A stretch of 64,000 nt of DNA from Pigmentiphaga humi (GCF_900606115.1 NZ_UWPJ01000025.1:59376-123375), one strand, 5' to 3'; counted from the stretch's first letter, positions 52,257-61,740 are shown. A program made the numbers and translations. The notes: generated from the letters alone by a model not told the origin.

Positions 52257-54275
52257 CTATTCTACCACCCTCGGCTTTTTCAACTCCAGAATTCTTTCCG
52301 TCAAGGCCAGGTACCTGACCTTGTCCTCTTCGCTCTTGAAGCCCGCCTGGGCCAATTGCTGCTGCGCCGCCGTGGCGGCCTGGAGCTCGACCGTGCGCAA
52401 GGCATCGCGGAGCTCGCCGCCCGGATCGGGCAGTTCATCTTCATAGATGGTGGCCGTGGACGCCATCACAAGGGCCTGGGCGATCTCGCTGCCCTCGGCC
52501 GCCTGCAGCAGCGCGCCCGCATGCTGGGCGCCGGAACTGCGCACCAGGGCCAGCAATTCCCGGACCGATTCGAATCCCTGGTTGGACGCCAGCAGGTGTT
52601 CGGCATCCTCGCCGATCTGGCCAACCAGGACCGGATGCGTCAGCAACAGCTGAAGCAAGCGCCCGGCTATAGGCGTCACCCTGGGGCGGGGTCCGGTGTA
52701 TCCCTGCGGTCTTTCGTCGCCATAGCGGCCGCCCCATTCCCGGAAACGGCCGCCCTTGAAGCGGCCCTGCTGCCGGAATCCGCCGCCCTGGACGCCGTCG
52801 CGCCTGGGCGGAAAATCGGTGGGAGGATCGTAGAAATGCGCATCGGGCGGTTCGTCGTGCGGCACCCATTCGGGCGCCTCGTGAGCATCTTGTGCTCCAT
52901 TAGACTCAGAGCGCTCCGGTACGGGCGAAGTTCCCCGCGCCTGCAGCGGCGCCACCTGCTGCACCAGCGGCCCGCTGGGAACGTCCTGCAGCGGGATCAA
53001 CTGGCCCAGTTCCTCCGGCGTCAGCCGCGTGAGCTGCGCCAGCTCGCGCTGCACCTGCATGCGCAAAGCGCCGGCCGGCATGGCCTGCAGCAGCGGCCGG
53101 GCGTCGTGCACGCAGCGTGCACGCCCCTCCGCCTCTTCCATCTGGTGGTTCGCGGCCAATTCGGCCAGCAGGAACTGCGACAGCGACATGGCTTCGCGCA
53201 GCGCCTTTCTGAAACTGTCCGCGCCGTACTCGCGCACGAACGAATCGGGATCGTGATCGTCCGGCAGGAACAGGAAGCGGATCGAGATGTCGTCGCGCAA
53301 CAGCGGCAGGCAGGCCTCCAGCGCCCGCCAGGCGGCCTTGCGGCCGGCCTTGTCGCCATCGAAGCTGAACACCACGCTATCGCTGGCGCGCAGCAGTTTC
53401 TGCACATGTACCGCGGTGGTCGCGGTCCCCAGCGTGGCCACCGCGCATTCGATGCCGGACTGCGCCAGGGCCACGACGTCCATGTAGCCTTCGACGACCA
53501 CCACCAGGCCTTCCTTGCGGATAGCCTGGCGCGCTTCCCACAGCCCGTACAGTTCCGACCCTTTGGAGAAGATCGGGGTTTCGGGCGAGTTGAGGTATTT
53601 GGGTTCGCCCTTGCCGATGATGCGGCCGCCGAAACCGATCAAATGGCCGCGCGCATTGCGTATCGGGAACGTCACCCGCTCGCGGAAACGGTCGTAGCGC
53701 CGCCCGTCCTCGCTCAGGATGACCAGCCCCGCTTCCACCGGCAGGGGATCGTCGTACGAGGGCAGCACGGCCGACAGCCCCTGGCGGTCGCCGCCCGCCC
53801 ATCCCAGGCCGAAGCGCGCAGCGATCTCGCCCGAGACGCCGCGCTTCTTCAGATAGGCGATCGCGGCGTCCGCCGTGCGCAATTGCTGGCGATACCAGGT
53901 GTTGGCCGTTTCCAGCACCTGGCTGTGGCGCGACACCAGCGCCTCGCGCTGCTGCCGCGCGGCGCGCTGGCGCGGGCTGCGCTCTTCTTCCGGCACGACC
54001 ATGCCCACCGATGCCGCCAGGCTGCGCACCGCCTCGGGAAAGCTGGCGCCGGTGTGCTCCATCAGAAAACGGATGGCGGTGCCATGGGCGCCGCAGCCGA
54101 AGCAGTGGTAGAACTGCTTGGTGGGGCTGACGGTGAACGAAGGCGATTTTTCGCCATGGAACGGGCACAAACCCAGCAGGTTGGCCCCGGCCTTGCGCAA
54201 TTGCACGTGCTGGCCGACGACATCGACGATGTCGGCCCTGGCCAGCAGGTCCTGGATGAATGAATCAGGAATCAT
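52257..54275 (-). CDS. dnaG: DNA primase
   Basis: Makes RNA primers for replication. The 672-residue protein begins with the zinc finger LLGLCPFHGEKSPSFTVSPTKQFYHCFGCGAHG (Cys/His ligands at ~37-60). The RNA polymerase core includes VTFPIRNARGHLIGFGGRII (~198-217) and the TOPRIM acidic motif VVVVEGYMDVVALAQSGIE (~257). The C-terminal helicase-binding domain starts near 520 after an arginine/glycine-rich linker (~480-520) that is longer than in E. coli. It starts 25 bp after yqeY in the rpsU operon. Confidence 0.97.
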   Translation of the reverse strand: MIPDSFIQDLLARADIVDVVGQHVQLRKAGANLLGLCPFHGEKSPSFTVSPTKQFYHCFGCGAHGTAIRFLMEHTGASFPEAVRSLAASVGMVVPEEERSPRQRAARQQREALVSRHSQVLETANTWYRQQLRTADAAIAYLKKRGVSGEIAARFGLGWAGGDRQGLSAVLPSYDDPLPVEAGLVILSEDGRRYDRFRERVTFPIRNARGHLIGFGGRIIGKGEPKYLNSPETPIFSKGSELYGLWEARQAIRKEGLVVVVEGYMDVVALAQSGIECAVATLGTATTAVHVQKLLRASDSVVFSFDGDKAGRKAAWRALEACLPLLRDDISIRFLFLPDDHDPDSFVREYGADSFRKALREAMSLSQFLLAELAANHQMEEAEGRARCVHDARPLLQAMPAGALRMQVQRELAQLTRLTPEELGQLIPLQDVPSGPLVQQVAPLQARGTSPVPERSESNGAQDAHEAPEWVPHDEPPDAHFYDPPTDFPPRRDGVQGGGFRQQGRFKGGRFREWGGRYGDERPQGYTGPRPRVTPIAGRLLQLLLTHPVLVGQIGEDAEHLLASNQGFESVRELLALVRSSGAQHAGALLQAAEGSEIAQALVMASTATIYEDELPDPGGELRDALRTVELQAATAAQQQLAQAGFKSEEDKVRYLALTERILELKKPRVVE

Positions 54276-54300
54276 GCGCGCAGCGAAACGGAAGCCCCGC

Positions 54301-54762
54301 TCAGCCCAGGCTGGTCTTGATCAGCTTGGAGACCTCGCCCATGTCGGCGCGGCCCGCCAGCCTGGGCTTGACCAGGCCCATGACCTTGCCCATGGCCGCG
54401 CCGCCCGTCACGCCCTGGGCAGCGACCTCGGCCACCGCGGCCGCGACCACCGCGGCCACTTCTTCCGCGGAGGCGGCCTGCGGCAGGAACTCCTGCAGCA
54501 CGTCGATTTCGGCGCGCTCCTGGGCGGCCGATTCGGCGCGCCCGGCCTGCTCGAACGAAACAATGGACTCGCGGCGCTGCTTGACCTGCTTTTCGACGAT
54601 GGCAACGATTTCCGCGTCGGCCAGCTCGCGGCGCTCATCGACCTCTTTCTGCTTGATCGCGGCGGACAGCAGGCGCAAGGTGCCCAGGCGCTCGGCGGCC
54701 TTGGCGCGCATGGCGTTCTTGATCTCGTCGGACAGGCGGGCTTTGAGGGTGGCTGCGCTCAT
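54301..54762 (-). CDS. yqeY: GatB/YqeY domain protein
   Basis: A 153-residue protein related to the tail domain of amidotransferase subunit GatB: SAATLKARLSDEIKNAMRAKAAERLGTLRLLSAAIKQKEVDERRELADAEIVAIVEKQVKQRRESI (~2-66) and a C-terminal FLPQAASAEEVAAVV...GAAMGKVMGLVKPRLAGRADMGEVSKLIKTSLG. The last part with GKVMGxxKPxLxGRADM is diagnostic. Its place between rpsU and dnaG is conserved in many bacteria; function not established. The ATG at 54762 is the family start; the frame is open upstream to 54846. Confidence 0.92.
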   Translation of the reverse strand: MSAATLKARLSDEIKNAMRAKAAERLGTLRLLSAAIKQKEVDERRELADAEIVAIVEKQVKQRRESIVSFEQAGRAESAAQERAEIDVLQEFLPQAASAEEVAAVVAAAVAEVAAQGVTGGAAMGKVMGLVKPRLAGRADMGEVSKLIKTSLG

Positions 54763-54946
54763 GGGAAAATCCGCAAAAGGGAGAAAGGGGATTGTTGCAC
54801 CACCCGGCCAGGCCGAGCGGGAGAGCCCAAGGGATGCAAACGCCAAAAGCCGCCCGGCACATGCCGTAGCGGCTTTGACTATGCTGCGTGAACTGCTGGA
54901 AAGCCTGCACTGCGCGCACCACGTATGGCGCGCGCCCGCAGAGCCA

Positions 54947-55159
54947 TCAGTACAGGCGCTTGGGCAGCTGTTGGCTGCGGATACGCTTGTAGTGGCGCTT
55001 TACAGCGGCAGCATGCTTGCGCTTGCGCTCGGCCGTGGGCTTTTCGTAAAACTCGCGCGAGCGCAGTTCGGTCAGCAGGCCGGTCTTTTCGATAGTGCGC
55101 TTGAAACGACGCAGGGCGACCTCAAACGGCTCATTTTCTTTAACGCGAATTGTCGGCAT
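54947..55159 (-). CDS. rpsU: 30S ribosomal protein S21
   Basis: A 70-residue basic protein, [21 protein letters not shown] at the start, [25 protein letters not shown] in the middle, the full S21 length. S21 helps expose the anti-Shine-Dalgarno sequence for initiation. It is the first gene of the macromolecular synthesis operon with yqeY, dnaG and rpoD. The divergent gene is tsaD; their shared upstream region is about 107 bp, as in many proteobacteria. Confidence 0.97.
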   Translation of the reverse strand: MPTIRVKENEPFEVALRRFKRTIEKTGLLTELRSREFYEKPTAERKRKHAAAVKRHYKRIRSQQLPKRLY

Positions 55160-55266
55160 GTAAAAATTGCCTCGGGGTTGGCTATGGGTTGATCAAGCCT
55201 GCCAATATAGCAGATCTATTTCCAGCTTGCCAAGCTGCTCGAGCCCAGATGTTACACTCCCCTCCC

Positions 55267-56277
55267 ATGATCGTCCTCGGCTTCGAAAGCTCCTGCGATG
55301 AAACCGGCGTCGCCGTGGTCAGCACCGAACGCGGCCTGCTGGCCCATGCCCTGCACTCGCAAATAGACATGCACCAGGCCTACGGCGGCGTCGTGCCCGA
55401 ACTGGCTTCGCGCGACCACGTCCGGCGCGTCCTGCCGCTCACCCGGCAGGCGCTGGCGTCGGCCGGCCTGACGCTGGACGACGTGGATGCCATCGCCTAT
55501 ACCGCGGGCCCCGGCCTGGCCGGCGCGCTGCTGGTCGGCGCCAGCGTCGCCCAGGCCATCGCCTGGGCGCGCGACCTGCCCTCCATCCCCATCCACCACC
55601 TCGAAGGCCACCTGCTCTCGCCGCTGCTGGCCGACCCGCGGCCCGAATTCCCCTTCGTCGCGCTGCTGGTCTCGGGCGGACACACCCAGTTGATGCGGGT
55701 AGACGGCGTGGGGTGCTACGAACTGCTGGGCGAAACACTGGACGACGCCGCCGGCGAAGCCTTCGACAAGACCGCCAAGCTCCTGGGGCTGGGCTATCCC
55801 GGCGGCCCCGCGCTGTCCCGGCTGGCCGAGGCCGGCCATGCCGAACGCTTCGACCTGCCCCGCCCCAAGCTGCACAGCCCCGATCTGGATTTCAGCTTCA
55901 GCGGCCTGAAGACCGCCGTCCTGACGCGCATGAAAACCCTGGACCCGCAAGACGCCCAGGCGCGCGCCGACCTGGCCGCCGCGACCCAGGACGCGATCGT
56001 TACGGTCCTGGTGGCCAAATCGGTCAAAGCGCTCGAAAACACCGGCTTGAAGCGGCTGGTCATCGCCGGCGGCGTAGGCGCCAACCGGCTGCTGCGCGAA
56101 CGCCTGGCCGTCCGACTGGGGCGCCTGGGCGGACGCGCCTACTTCCCGCCGCTGGAACTATGTACCGACAACGGCGCCATGATCGCCTTCGCCGCGGCCA
56201 TGCGCCTGCAGGCCGGCCTGGCCGACCCCGCCGAACGCCACACTGCCTTTACCGTCCACCCCCGCTGGGCCCTTTGA
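55267..56277 (+). CDS. tsaD: tRNA N6-adenosine threonylcarbamoyltransferase
   Basis: Transfers threonylcarbamoyl to A37 of ANN-decoding tRNAs (t6A). The 336-residue ASKHA protein has [13 protein letters not shown] (~5-17), the iron-binding [12 protein letters not shown] (His ~111, 115), [12 protein letters not shown] (~134-145), [25 protein letters not shown] (~164-188) and [14 protein letters not shown], and the C-terminal [12 protein letters not shown] (Asp ~300). ATG 55267 gives the conserved N-terminus. Its partner tsaE is in the same window at 61893. The 3' end overlaps convergent plsY by 29 bp. Confidence 0.97.
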   Translation: MIVLGFESSCDETGVAVVSTERGLLAHALHSQIDMHQAYGGVVPELASRDHVRRVLPLTRQALASAGLTLDDVDAIAYTAGPGLAGALLVGASVAQAIAWARDLPSIPIHHLEGHLLSPLLADPRPEFPFVALLVSGGHTQLMRVDGVGCYELLGETLDDAAGEAFDKTAKLLGLGYPGGPALSRLAEAGHAERFDLPRPKLHSPDLDFSFSGLKTAVLTRMKTLDPQDAQARADLAAATQDAIVTVLVAKSVKALENTGLKRLVIAGGVGANRLLRERLAVRLGRLGGRAYFPPLELCTDNGAMIAFAAAMRLQAGLADPAERHTAFTVHPRWAL

Positions 56278-56884
56278 CCCCGCCGATCCGGCTTTCCTTG
56301 CCGGCGAGGAGGTTGGCGATGTTCTTGCGGTGGCGGTAGAGCAGCAGCAAGGACATGATGCCGATGGCGGTGCCGATGCGCGGATCCGCGGTCCAGGCCG
56401 CGCCGTGGCCGAAGACGTAGTAGAGCGGCGCGAATACGGCGGCGACGATGGCGGCGAGCGAGGAGTAGCGGAAGAACACCGCGATGATCAGCCAGGTGGC
56501 CAGCGCGGCCAGGCCCAGCCAGGGCTCCAGGCCGACCAGCACGCCCAATGCGGTCGCCACGCCCTTGCCGCCCTTGAAGCGGAAGAACACCGGGTACAGG
56601 TGCCCCAGAAACACCGCAAGCGCGACGATCGCGATGGTTGCGCCGCCGAAATCGAACTGCAGCGCGAAATGCTTGGCCAGCCATACCGCGACCCAGCCCT
56701 TGAACGCATCCCCGAGCAGGGTCAGCACGGCCGCGGCCTTGCTGCCCGAACGCAGCACATTGGTCGCGCCGGGATTCTTCGACCCGTAGTTGCGCGGATC
56801 GTCCAGCCCCATCACACGGCTCACGATGACGGCAAATGAAATCGAGCCGATCAGATAGGCGATGGCGGCGGCGATGGTAATCAT
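56249..56884 (-). CDS. plsY: Glycerol-3-phosphate acyltransferase PlsY
   Basis: Acyl-phosphate-dependent first acylation in phospholipid synthesis. The 211-residue membrane protein has five or six helices and the three conserved loops: [43 protein letters not shown] (motif 1, ~22-64), [24 protein letters not shown] (motif 2, ~89-112) and the late [17 protein letters not shown] (motif 3, ~183-199). It converges with and slightly overlaps tsaD. Confidence 0.95.
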   Translation of the reverse strand: MITIAAAIAYLIGSISFAVIVSRVMGLDDPRNYGSKNPGATNVLRSGSKAAAVLTLLGDAFKGWVAVWLAKHFALQFDFGGATIAIVALAVFLGHLYPVFFRFKGGKGVATALGVLVGLEPWLGLAALATWLIIAVFFRYSSLAAIVAAVFAPLYYVFGHGAAWTADPRIGTAIGIMSLLLLYRHRKNIANLLAGKESRIGGVKGPSGGGR

Positions 56885-57001
56885 GAAGCGCGTTTCCTCG
56901 AGACGGAATATTCCGAAAACCCTGGCATGGCGGCGATTCTACCGGTTGGGCAAGGCGCTGTCCCGCTAACTCTCCCCACGAAGCGAAGCGAGCAGGGTTT
57001 G

Positions 57002-57080
57002 ATCCAGGATGCGGTGGATCCGGCTCCGCCGGTCCACCCGCATCGCCCCCTGGGGAGCGCGCGTCAGCGCGTAGGGGGGG
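57002..57080 (-). repeat. Dispersed palindromic repeat, copy 7 (overlaps ybaK 3' end)
   Basis: ATCCAGGATGCGGTGGATCCGG, GGTCCACCCGCATC, GCCCCCTGGGG, then GCGCGCGTCAGCGCG and a G run. The ybaK stop codon TGA lies in its GCGCTGACGCG arm (other copies have CTTA there). Confidence 0.85.
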
Positions 57081-57561
57081 TCCCAACCGCCACCGGCACG
57101 ACGCCCAGCACGCGCGCCAGCTCCCTGGGATCGATCCCCACCAGGTAGCCGCGCCGTCCGCCATTGATGAAGATGCCGGGGAGTTCGAGCACGCTGGCCT
57201 CGACGTATACCGGCATGGCCTTGCGCGTGCCGAAAGGCGAGGTTCCGCCCACCTGGTAGCCGGAGTGGCGCTGCGCGGCCTCGGGTTTGCAGGGAACGAT
57301 TTTCTTGACGCCGATCTGCCGGGCGAGGTTCTTGGTCGAGACCTCGCGGTCGCCGTGCATCAGGACGACCAAGGGCTTGGCGGCCTCGTCCTCCATGATC
57401 AGGGTCTTGACCACGGCATGCTCATCGACACCCAGTTGCCGCGAGGACTCGGCCGTACCGCCATGGTCGACGTAGTCGTAGGAATGTTCGGTGAAGGCGA
57501 CGCCGTGCTTGCGCAGGAACTGCGTGGCGGGGGTTTCGGAAACGTGCTTGGCTTTGCTCAT
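57064..57561 (-). CDS. ybaK: Cys-tRNA(Pro)/Cys-tRNA(Cys) deacylase YbaK
   Basis: Editing-domain protein of 165 residues that removes cysteine mischarged on tRNA(Pro). It has the INS/YbaK fold with TPATQFLRKHGVAFTEHSYDYVD (~10-32), HAVVKTLIMED (~48-58; catalytic Lys50), GDREVSTKNLARQIGVKKI, and the GYQVGGTSPFGTRKAMPVYVEASVLELPGIFINGGRRGYLVGIDP block (~100-144), diagnostic of YbaK. The last residues GTPPTR and the stop codon come from the dispersed repeat copy 7. Confidence 0.93.
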   Translation of the reverse strand: MSKAKHVSETPATQFLRKHGVAFTEHSYDYVDHGGTAESSRQLGVDEHAVVKTLIMEDEAAKPLVVLMHGDREVSTKNLARQIGVKKIVPCKPEAAQRHSGYQVGGTSPFGTRKAMPVYVEASVLELPGIFINGGRRGYLVGIDPRELARVLGVVPVAVGTPPTR

Positions 57562-57579
57562 GGCGTATGGAGGAACGGC

Positions 57580-57622
57580 ACGCCAGGGCCTGTGCGAGGC
57601 CCCTTCTGGCGTGAGCAGGCCC
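57580..57622 (-). terminator. Nested hairpins after xerD
   Basis: GGGCCTG/CAGGCCC (57586-57592 with 57616-57622) and the competing ACGCCAG/CTGGCGT (57580-57586 with 57606-57612) directly follow the xerD stop on the minus strand. No T run. Confidence 0.4.
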
Positions 57623-58569
57623 TAGCCGCGGGGGTGGTGCCTGGCGTGCAGCAGTTTAAGCCGTTCGCGCGCGATATGCGTGTAGATCTGCGTGGTGGAG
57701 ATGTCCGCATGCCCCAGCAGCATCTGCACCACCCGCAGGTCCGCGCCGTGGTTCAGGAGATGGGTGGCGAAGGCATGGCGCAGCACGTGCGGCGACAGCG
57801 CCGCGCGTATGTCCGCGCGCAGCGCGTATTTCTTGACGATCAGCCAGAAGCTCTGGCGCGTCATCGCCGCCGCGCGGCCCGTCACGAACAAGGTGTCGCT
57901 GATCCGGCCCGCCAGCAGCGCGGGCCGGGCCTCGGCCAGGTAGCGCGCGATCCAGTGGGCGGCTTCCGCGCCCAGCGGCACCAGTCTGTCCTTGCCGCCC
58001 TTGCCCATGACCACCCGCACCACGCCTTCGTTCAGACCCACGTCCAGCGATTTCAATCCGACCAGTTCGGACACGCGCAGCCCGGTGGCATAGAGCGTTT
58101 CCAGCATGGCCCGGTCGCGCAGCCCCAGTTCGGTCGCCGCGTCCGGCGCCCGCAGCAAGGCCTCGACCTGGGCTTCCGACAAGGTCTTGGGCAGGCGCGG
58201 CGGCTGCTTGGCGGCACGCAAGGCCAGGCATGGGTCGGCTTGCACACGATGCATGCGCAGCGCCCACTGGAAATAGCGCCGCAGCGTGGCGAGCCGGCGA
58301 TTCGCCGTGGTGGCCTTGCTGTGCGCATGCACCGCGGCGAACCAGGCTTCGATGTCCGCCCCCTGCGCCTGGTCCAGCGCCAGGCCGCGCTGCGCCCGCA
58401 GCCACTCGGCGAAAGCGGCGAGGTCCTGGCGATAGGCGCGCCGGGTGTTGTCGGCCAGGCCGTCTTCCAGCCAGACGGCCTCGAGGAACGCGACGATGCC
58501 GGGATCGTCTCCCGGCCTTGCCACGCCGGGGCCGGCCGGCTTGCGCCGGCCTTCGCGCATCGCGCTCAT
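57622..58569 (-). CDS. xerD: Site-specific tyrosine recombinase XerD
   Basis: Resolves chromosome dimers at dif with XerC and FtsK. The 315-residue protein has an N-terminal core-binding domain (FLEAVWLEDGLADNTRRAYRQDLAAFAEWL, ~27-56) and the catalytic set: Arg in ATGLRVSELVGL (~170), Lys in GKGGKDRLVPL (~194), HxxR in LSPHVLRHAFATHLLNHGADLRVVQMLLGHADISTTQIYTHI with the second His and nucleophilic Tyr (~265-302). A nonstandard N-terminus of ~20 residues precedes the core. Its ATG overlaps the stop of the TetR gene (ATGA), an unusual coupling of a housekeeping recombinase to a regulator. Confidence 0.93.
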   Translation of the reverse strand: MSAMREGRRKPAGPGVARPGDDPGIVAFLEAVWLEDGLADNTRRAYRQDLAAFAEWLRAQRGLALDQAQGADIEAWFAAVHAHSKATTANRRLATLRRYFQWALRMHRVQADPCLALRAAKQPPRLPKTLSEAQVEALLRAPDAATELGLRDRAMLETLYATGLRVSELVGLKSLDVGLNEGVVRVVMGKGGKDRLVPLGAEAAHWIARYLAEARPALLAGRISDTLFVTGRAAAMTRQSFWLIVKKYALRADIRAALSPHVLRHAFATHLLNHGADLRVVQMLLGHADISTTQIYTHIARERLKLLHARHHPRG

Positions 58570-59282
58570 GCCGTCCGCCGGCGGGCCGGCCCGGCCGCGC
58601 TCGCGGGGGCGGGAGCAGCCGGAGCAAACACCGCCGGCTCCAGCAAGGCCAGCATCCGGCCGCCGGCGGCGGCGTAGGCGGCAAGCGCACGGCGTCCACG
58701 CGGGCCGCTCCCCTGTCCTTCCAGCAGCAACACGGCGAACCCATGCACCGACGACCAGGCCAATTGCAGCCGTGCCGCGAACGCCTCGGCATCGAGCTCG
58801 ATGCGGCGGGCCGCCAGCACAGCCGACAAGGCGGCGGACCAGCGGCCGGCAACGTCCTGGCGCGCCAGCGCCAATTCGACATCGCCCGGCAAAAGCCGGT
58901 CGCCGCGGAACATCAGCTGGAAATGCGCGCGGTGCGCCATCGCGAATTCGATGTAGGCGAGCGCCCCCGCGCGCCATTGCGCCTCGGGCGAAGCCGGCGC
59001 CGCAGCGCGGCGGCGCATGCGCGCCTCCAGTTGGCGCAGGCCCAGCGCGGCGAACGCGGTCAGCAAGCCCGCCGCGTCACCGAAATGATGCGCCGGCGCG
59101 GCATGGGACACGCCTGCCCGGCGCGCGCATTCGCGCAAGGTGAATCCCTCGAGCCCGCGTTCGTCCAGCACGGATTGCGCCGCCGCCAGCAAGGCCTGGC
59201 GGAGGTGGCCATGGTGGTAGGCATGGCCCTGGCCGGACGCAGCCGTGCGGCCCGTAAAGGTTCTCGCTCGCATGAAAGACAT
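58566..59282 (-). CDS. TetR/AcrR-family transcriptional regulator
   Basis: The 238-residue protein has a TetR HTH (HHGHLRQALLAAAQSVLDERGLEGFTLRECARRAGVSHAAPAHHFGDAAGLLTAFAALG, ~23-82) and an all-helical ligand domain with the WHG-type block LQLAWSSVHGFAVLLLEGQG (~178-197). The C-terminal ~20 residues are Ala/Pro-rich. ATG 59282 is used; another ATG three codons later is equally possible. Overlaps xerD by four bases. Ligand unknown. Confidence 0.85.
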   Translation of the reverse strand: MSFMRARTFTGRTAASGQGHAYHHGHLRQALLAAAQSVLDERGLEGFTLRECARRAGVSHAAPAHHFGDAAGLLTAFAALGLRQLEARMRRRAAAPASPEAQWRAGALAYIEFAMAHRAHFQLMFRGDRLLPGDVELALARQDVAGRWSAALSAVLAARRIELDAEAFAARLQLAWSSVHGFAVLLLEGQGSGPRGRRALAAYAAAGGRMLALLEPAVFAPAAPAPASAAGPARRRTA

Positions 59283-59325
59283 CTTCGCAAACAAATCTTG
59301 ACGCCGTCAAATTCCAGTTCCCGCG

Positions 59326-59364
59326 ATAAAAAACCCCGCCGGGCCGGTCGGCCAGGGCGGGGTT
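59326..59364 (-). terminator. Intrinsic terminator of the Bug receptor gene
   Basis: A 9-bp stem (AACCCCGCC/GGCGGGGTT, 59332-59340 with 59356-59364) with a 15-nt loop, followed on the minus strand by a T-rich run TTTTTTAT. Strong Rho-independent terminator 40 bases after the stop codon. Confidence 0.85.
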
Positions 59365-59401
59365 CGCGGCCCGGGACTGCCCGGGCTCGAGGAACTGCGG
59401 C

Positions 59402-60391
59402 TCACTCCAGCTTGATGTTCTGCTTGGCGACGACTTCCTTGGCCTTGGCCAGTTCCTTTTCGATCTCGGTCCGGAACTCCGCCGGCGTATTGCCGATGGG
59501 GGCCGCGCCCTGCTTGGACAGGGTCTCCCGCACTTGCGGGTCGGCCAGCACCTTCACCGCCGCGTCGCGCAGCTTGTTGACGATCTCCATCGAGGTGCCT
59601 GCGGGCGCCAGCAGGCCATACCATGCCGGATCGTTCATCAGCGGCAGCCCCAGCTCCTTGAAGGTCGGCACGTTCGGCAGGCCGTCCACGCGCTCGTTCC
59701 AGGCCACGGCCAGCGCCCGCAGGCGGCCGGTCTGTATATTGGGCATGGACGACGGCAGGTTGTCGAACAGCATCTGAACCTGCCCGCCGATCACGTCGGC
59801 AATGGCCGGACCGGACCCCCGATAGGGAATGTGGACGATCTTGGCGCCCGTGCCGAGCTGGAACAGTTCGCCCAGGAAGTGGTTGATGCTGCAAGTGCCG
59901 GACGTCGCGAACGAGAACTTGCCCGGTTCTTTCTTCGCCAGTTCCAGGAAGGACTTGAAATCCTGCGCCGGCACCTTGGGATTCACCGCCAGCACGTTGG
60001 CCGTATGCGCGAAGTTGGTGACGGGCTGGAAGTCCTTGATCGGGTCGTAGCCCAGTTTGGGGTTGCACGCCGGGTTGATGGCCATGGTCGAGACGGTGGC
60101 GATGCTGAGCGTGTAGCCATCCGGAGCCGCGCGCGCCGCTTCGCCGGCGCCGATCGCGCCGCCCCCGCCGCCGCGGTTCTCGATCACGAACGGCTGGCCG
60201 AGCTCCTTGCCCATGCGCTCGCCCACCAGACGGGCGATGATGTCGGTCGAGCCGCCGGGTGCGAACGGCACGATCACACGAACGGGCTTGCTCGGATAGG
60301 CCTGTGCAAAAACGGTCGCAGGCGCCGCAGCCAGCGTGGCCGCAACCGCTACCATACCCGCCAGCGAGGCGGTCATTCTTGCTGCTTTCAT
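59402..60391 (-). CDS. Bug-family tripartite tricarboxylate receptor protein
   Basis: A 329-residue periplasmic receptor. The signal peptide MTASLAGMVAVAATLAAAPATVFA (cleavage near residue 30) is followed by QAYPSKPVRVIVPFAPGGSTDIIARLVGERM and VIENRGGGGGAIGAGEAARAAPDGYTL, the core Bug motifs, then IVHIPYRGSGPAIADVIGGQVQMLFDNLPSSMP and GLLAPAGTSMEIVNKL. AAGGAG lies before the ATG at 60391. It stands alone with its own terminator, without transporter membrane genes. Confidence 0.92.
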   Translation of the reverse strand: MKAARMTASLAGMVAVAATLAAAPATVFAQAYPSKPVRVIVPFAPGGSTDIIARLVGERMGKELGQPFVIENRGGGGGAIGAGEAARAAPDGYTLSIATVSTMAINPACNPKLGYDPIKDFQPVTNFAHTANVLAVNPKVPAQDFKSFLELAKKEPGKFSFATSGTCSINHFLGELFQLGTGAKIVHIPYRGSGPAIADVIGGQVQMLFDNLPSSMPNIQTGRLRALAVAWNERVDGLPNVPTFKELGLPLMNDPAWYGLLAPAGTSMEIVNKLRDAAVKVLADPQVRETLSKQGAAPIGNTPAEFRTEIEKELAKAKEVVAKQNIKLE

Positions 60392-60608
60392 GCGCGCTCC
60401 TTGTGATTGTGATCGGATCATTCCTCACCGGACTGCCCACACGGCAGCAACGCGGGATGCGCATTGCGCCGGCCCTCATCCGGTTCTTGCGGATTGCCTT
60501 GACCTGTCGGGTCAAGCGGGCTTGGTGGCACTAGGATAGCAAACGGATTCCTCGGCGCTGTCGCGAAGACCTCTGGCTTTTCCCGATCCGGCAGGCGGCC
60601 TGCCAGCG

Positions 60609-61715
60609 CTATTCCGCCTCGCGCTGGCGCGCCAGCGCCCACTGCACGTGCTCGCGCACCAGTTCGCTGGGATGCCCGGCACGCGCCCGCAGCGCGGCAC
60701 GCGCCTCTTCCGATGGCGCCGCATTGCCCAGCGCGACGGCGACATTCCTGAGCCAGCGTTCGTAGCCGATGCGGCGAATCGCGCTGCCCTGCGTGCGTTC
60801 GTCGAACTCGCGCTCGGTCCAGGCCAGCAGCTCGACCAGCGACGCCGCATCCAGGCCATGGCGCGGCGCGAAATCGGGCACGTCGCTGGCGCGCGCGTAC
60901 TTGTTCCAGGGACAGGCGGTCTGGCAATCGTCGCAGCCGTAGACGTGCGTGCCGATGGCCGGCCGCAAGGCCTCGGGGATGCTGCCCTTGAGCTCGATGG
61001 TCAGATAGGAGATGCAGCGGCGCGCGTCGAGCACGTAGGGAGCCACGATGGCGCCGGTCGGACAGGCCTCGATGCAGCGCCGGCAGCGGCCGCAATGCGG
61101 CGTCTCCAACTGGTCGGCGGGCAAGGGCAGGTCGGTCAGTATCTCGCCCAGGAAGAACCAGCTTCCTTCCCGCGACAGCAGCAGCGTATGCTTGCCGCGC
61201 CAGCCCAGGCCGGCCTTGCGCGCCAGCTCGACCTCCATGACCGGAGCGGAATCGGTGAACACCCGGTAGCCGAACGGCCCGATCGCCTCGGCGATGCGGT
61301 CGGCCAGCCGTTGCAGCCGCTGCCGCAGCACCTTGTGGTAATCGCGGCCCAGGGCATAGGTGGCCACCACCGCCGTCCGGCCGTCGCGCAGCGCCGCATG
61401 CTGGCGCGCCGCCAGGCCCGCGCCGTCCAGCGGCGCATAATCCATGCGCACCATAATGGCCGAGCGCGCCGCGGGCACCAGTTGCGACGGATCCCGGCGC
61501 AAAGCCAGGTGGCGCTCCATATAATCCATCTCGCCGTGCATGCCCTGTTCCACCCAGGCAGACAGCCGTTCGCCCGCCTCGGCCAGTTCGAGGTCGGCGA
61601 TTCCCACCGCCGAGAACCCCAGTTCGGCCCCCCACTGCCGCACCGAATCGACCAGGCTGGAAAGCTCCAGGTCCGGCGCAGGCACGGCAGGCGGGAAAGG
61701 CGGCAAGGCTGACAT
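60609..61715 (-). CDS. queG: Epoxyqueuosine reductase
   Basis: Last step of queuosine synthesis on tRNA, a cobalamin- and iron-sulfur-dependent reductase. The 368-residue protein has FSAVGIADLEL (~34-44), MVRMDYAPLDG (~87-97), DSAPVMEVELARKAGLGWRGKHTLLLSREGSWFFLGEILTDL (~152-193; typical DxAPVLExxxA), two 4Fe-4S clusters (CGRCRRCIEACPTGAI ~204-219 and CDDCQTACPWN ~262-272) and a C-terminal HEAT-like part. It is divergent from tsaE across a repeat copy. Confidence 0.95.
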   Translation of the reverse strand: MSALPPFPPAVPAPDLELSSLVDSVRQWGAELGFSAVGIADLELAEAGERLSAWVEQGMHGEMDYMERHLALRRDPSQLVPAARSAIMVRMDYAPLDGAGLAARQHAALRDGRTAVVATYALGRDYHKVLRQRLQRLADRIAEAIGPFGYRVFTDSAPVMEVELARKAGLGWRGKHTLLLSREGSWFFLGEILTDLPLPADQLETPHCGRCRRCIEACPTGAIVAPYVLDARRCISYLTIELKGSIPEALRPAIGTHVYGCDDCQTACPWNKYARASDVPDFAPRHGLDAASLVELLAWTEREFDERTQGSAIRRIGYERWLRNVAVALGNAAPSEEARAALRARAGHPSELVREHVQWALARQREAE

Positions 61716-61740
61716 ACTGCGATGGTAGCTGATGGAAAGG

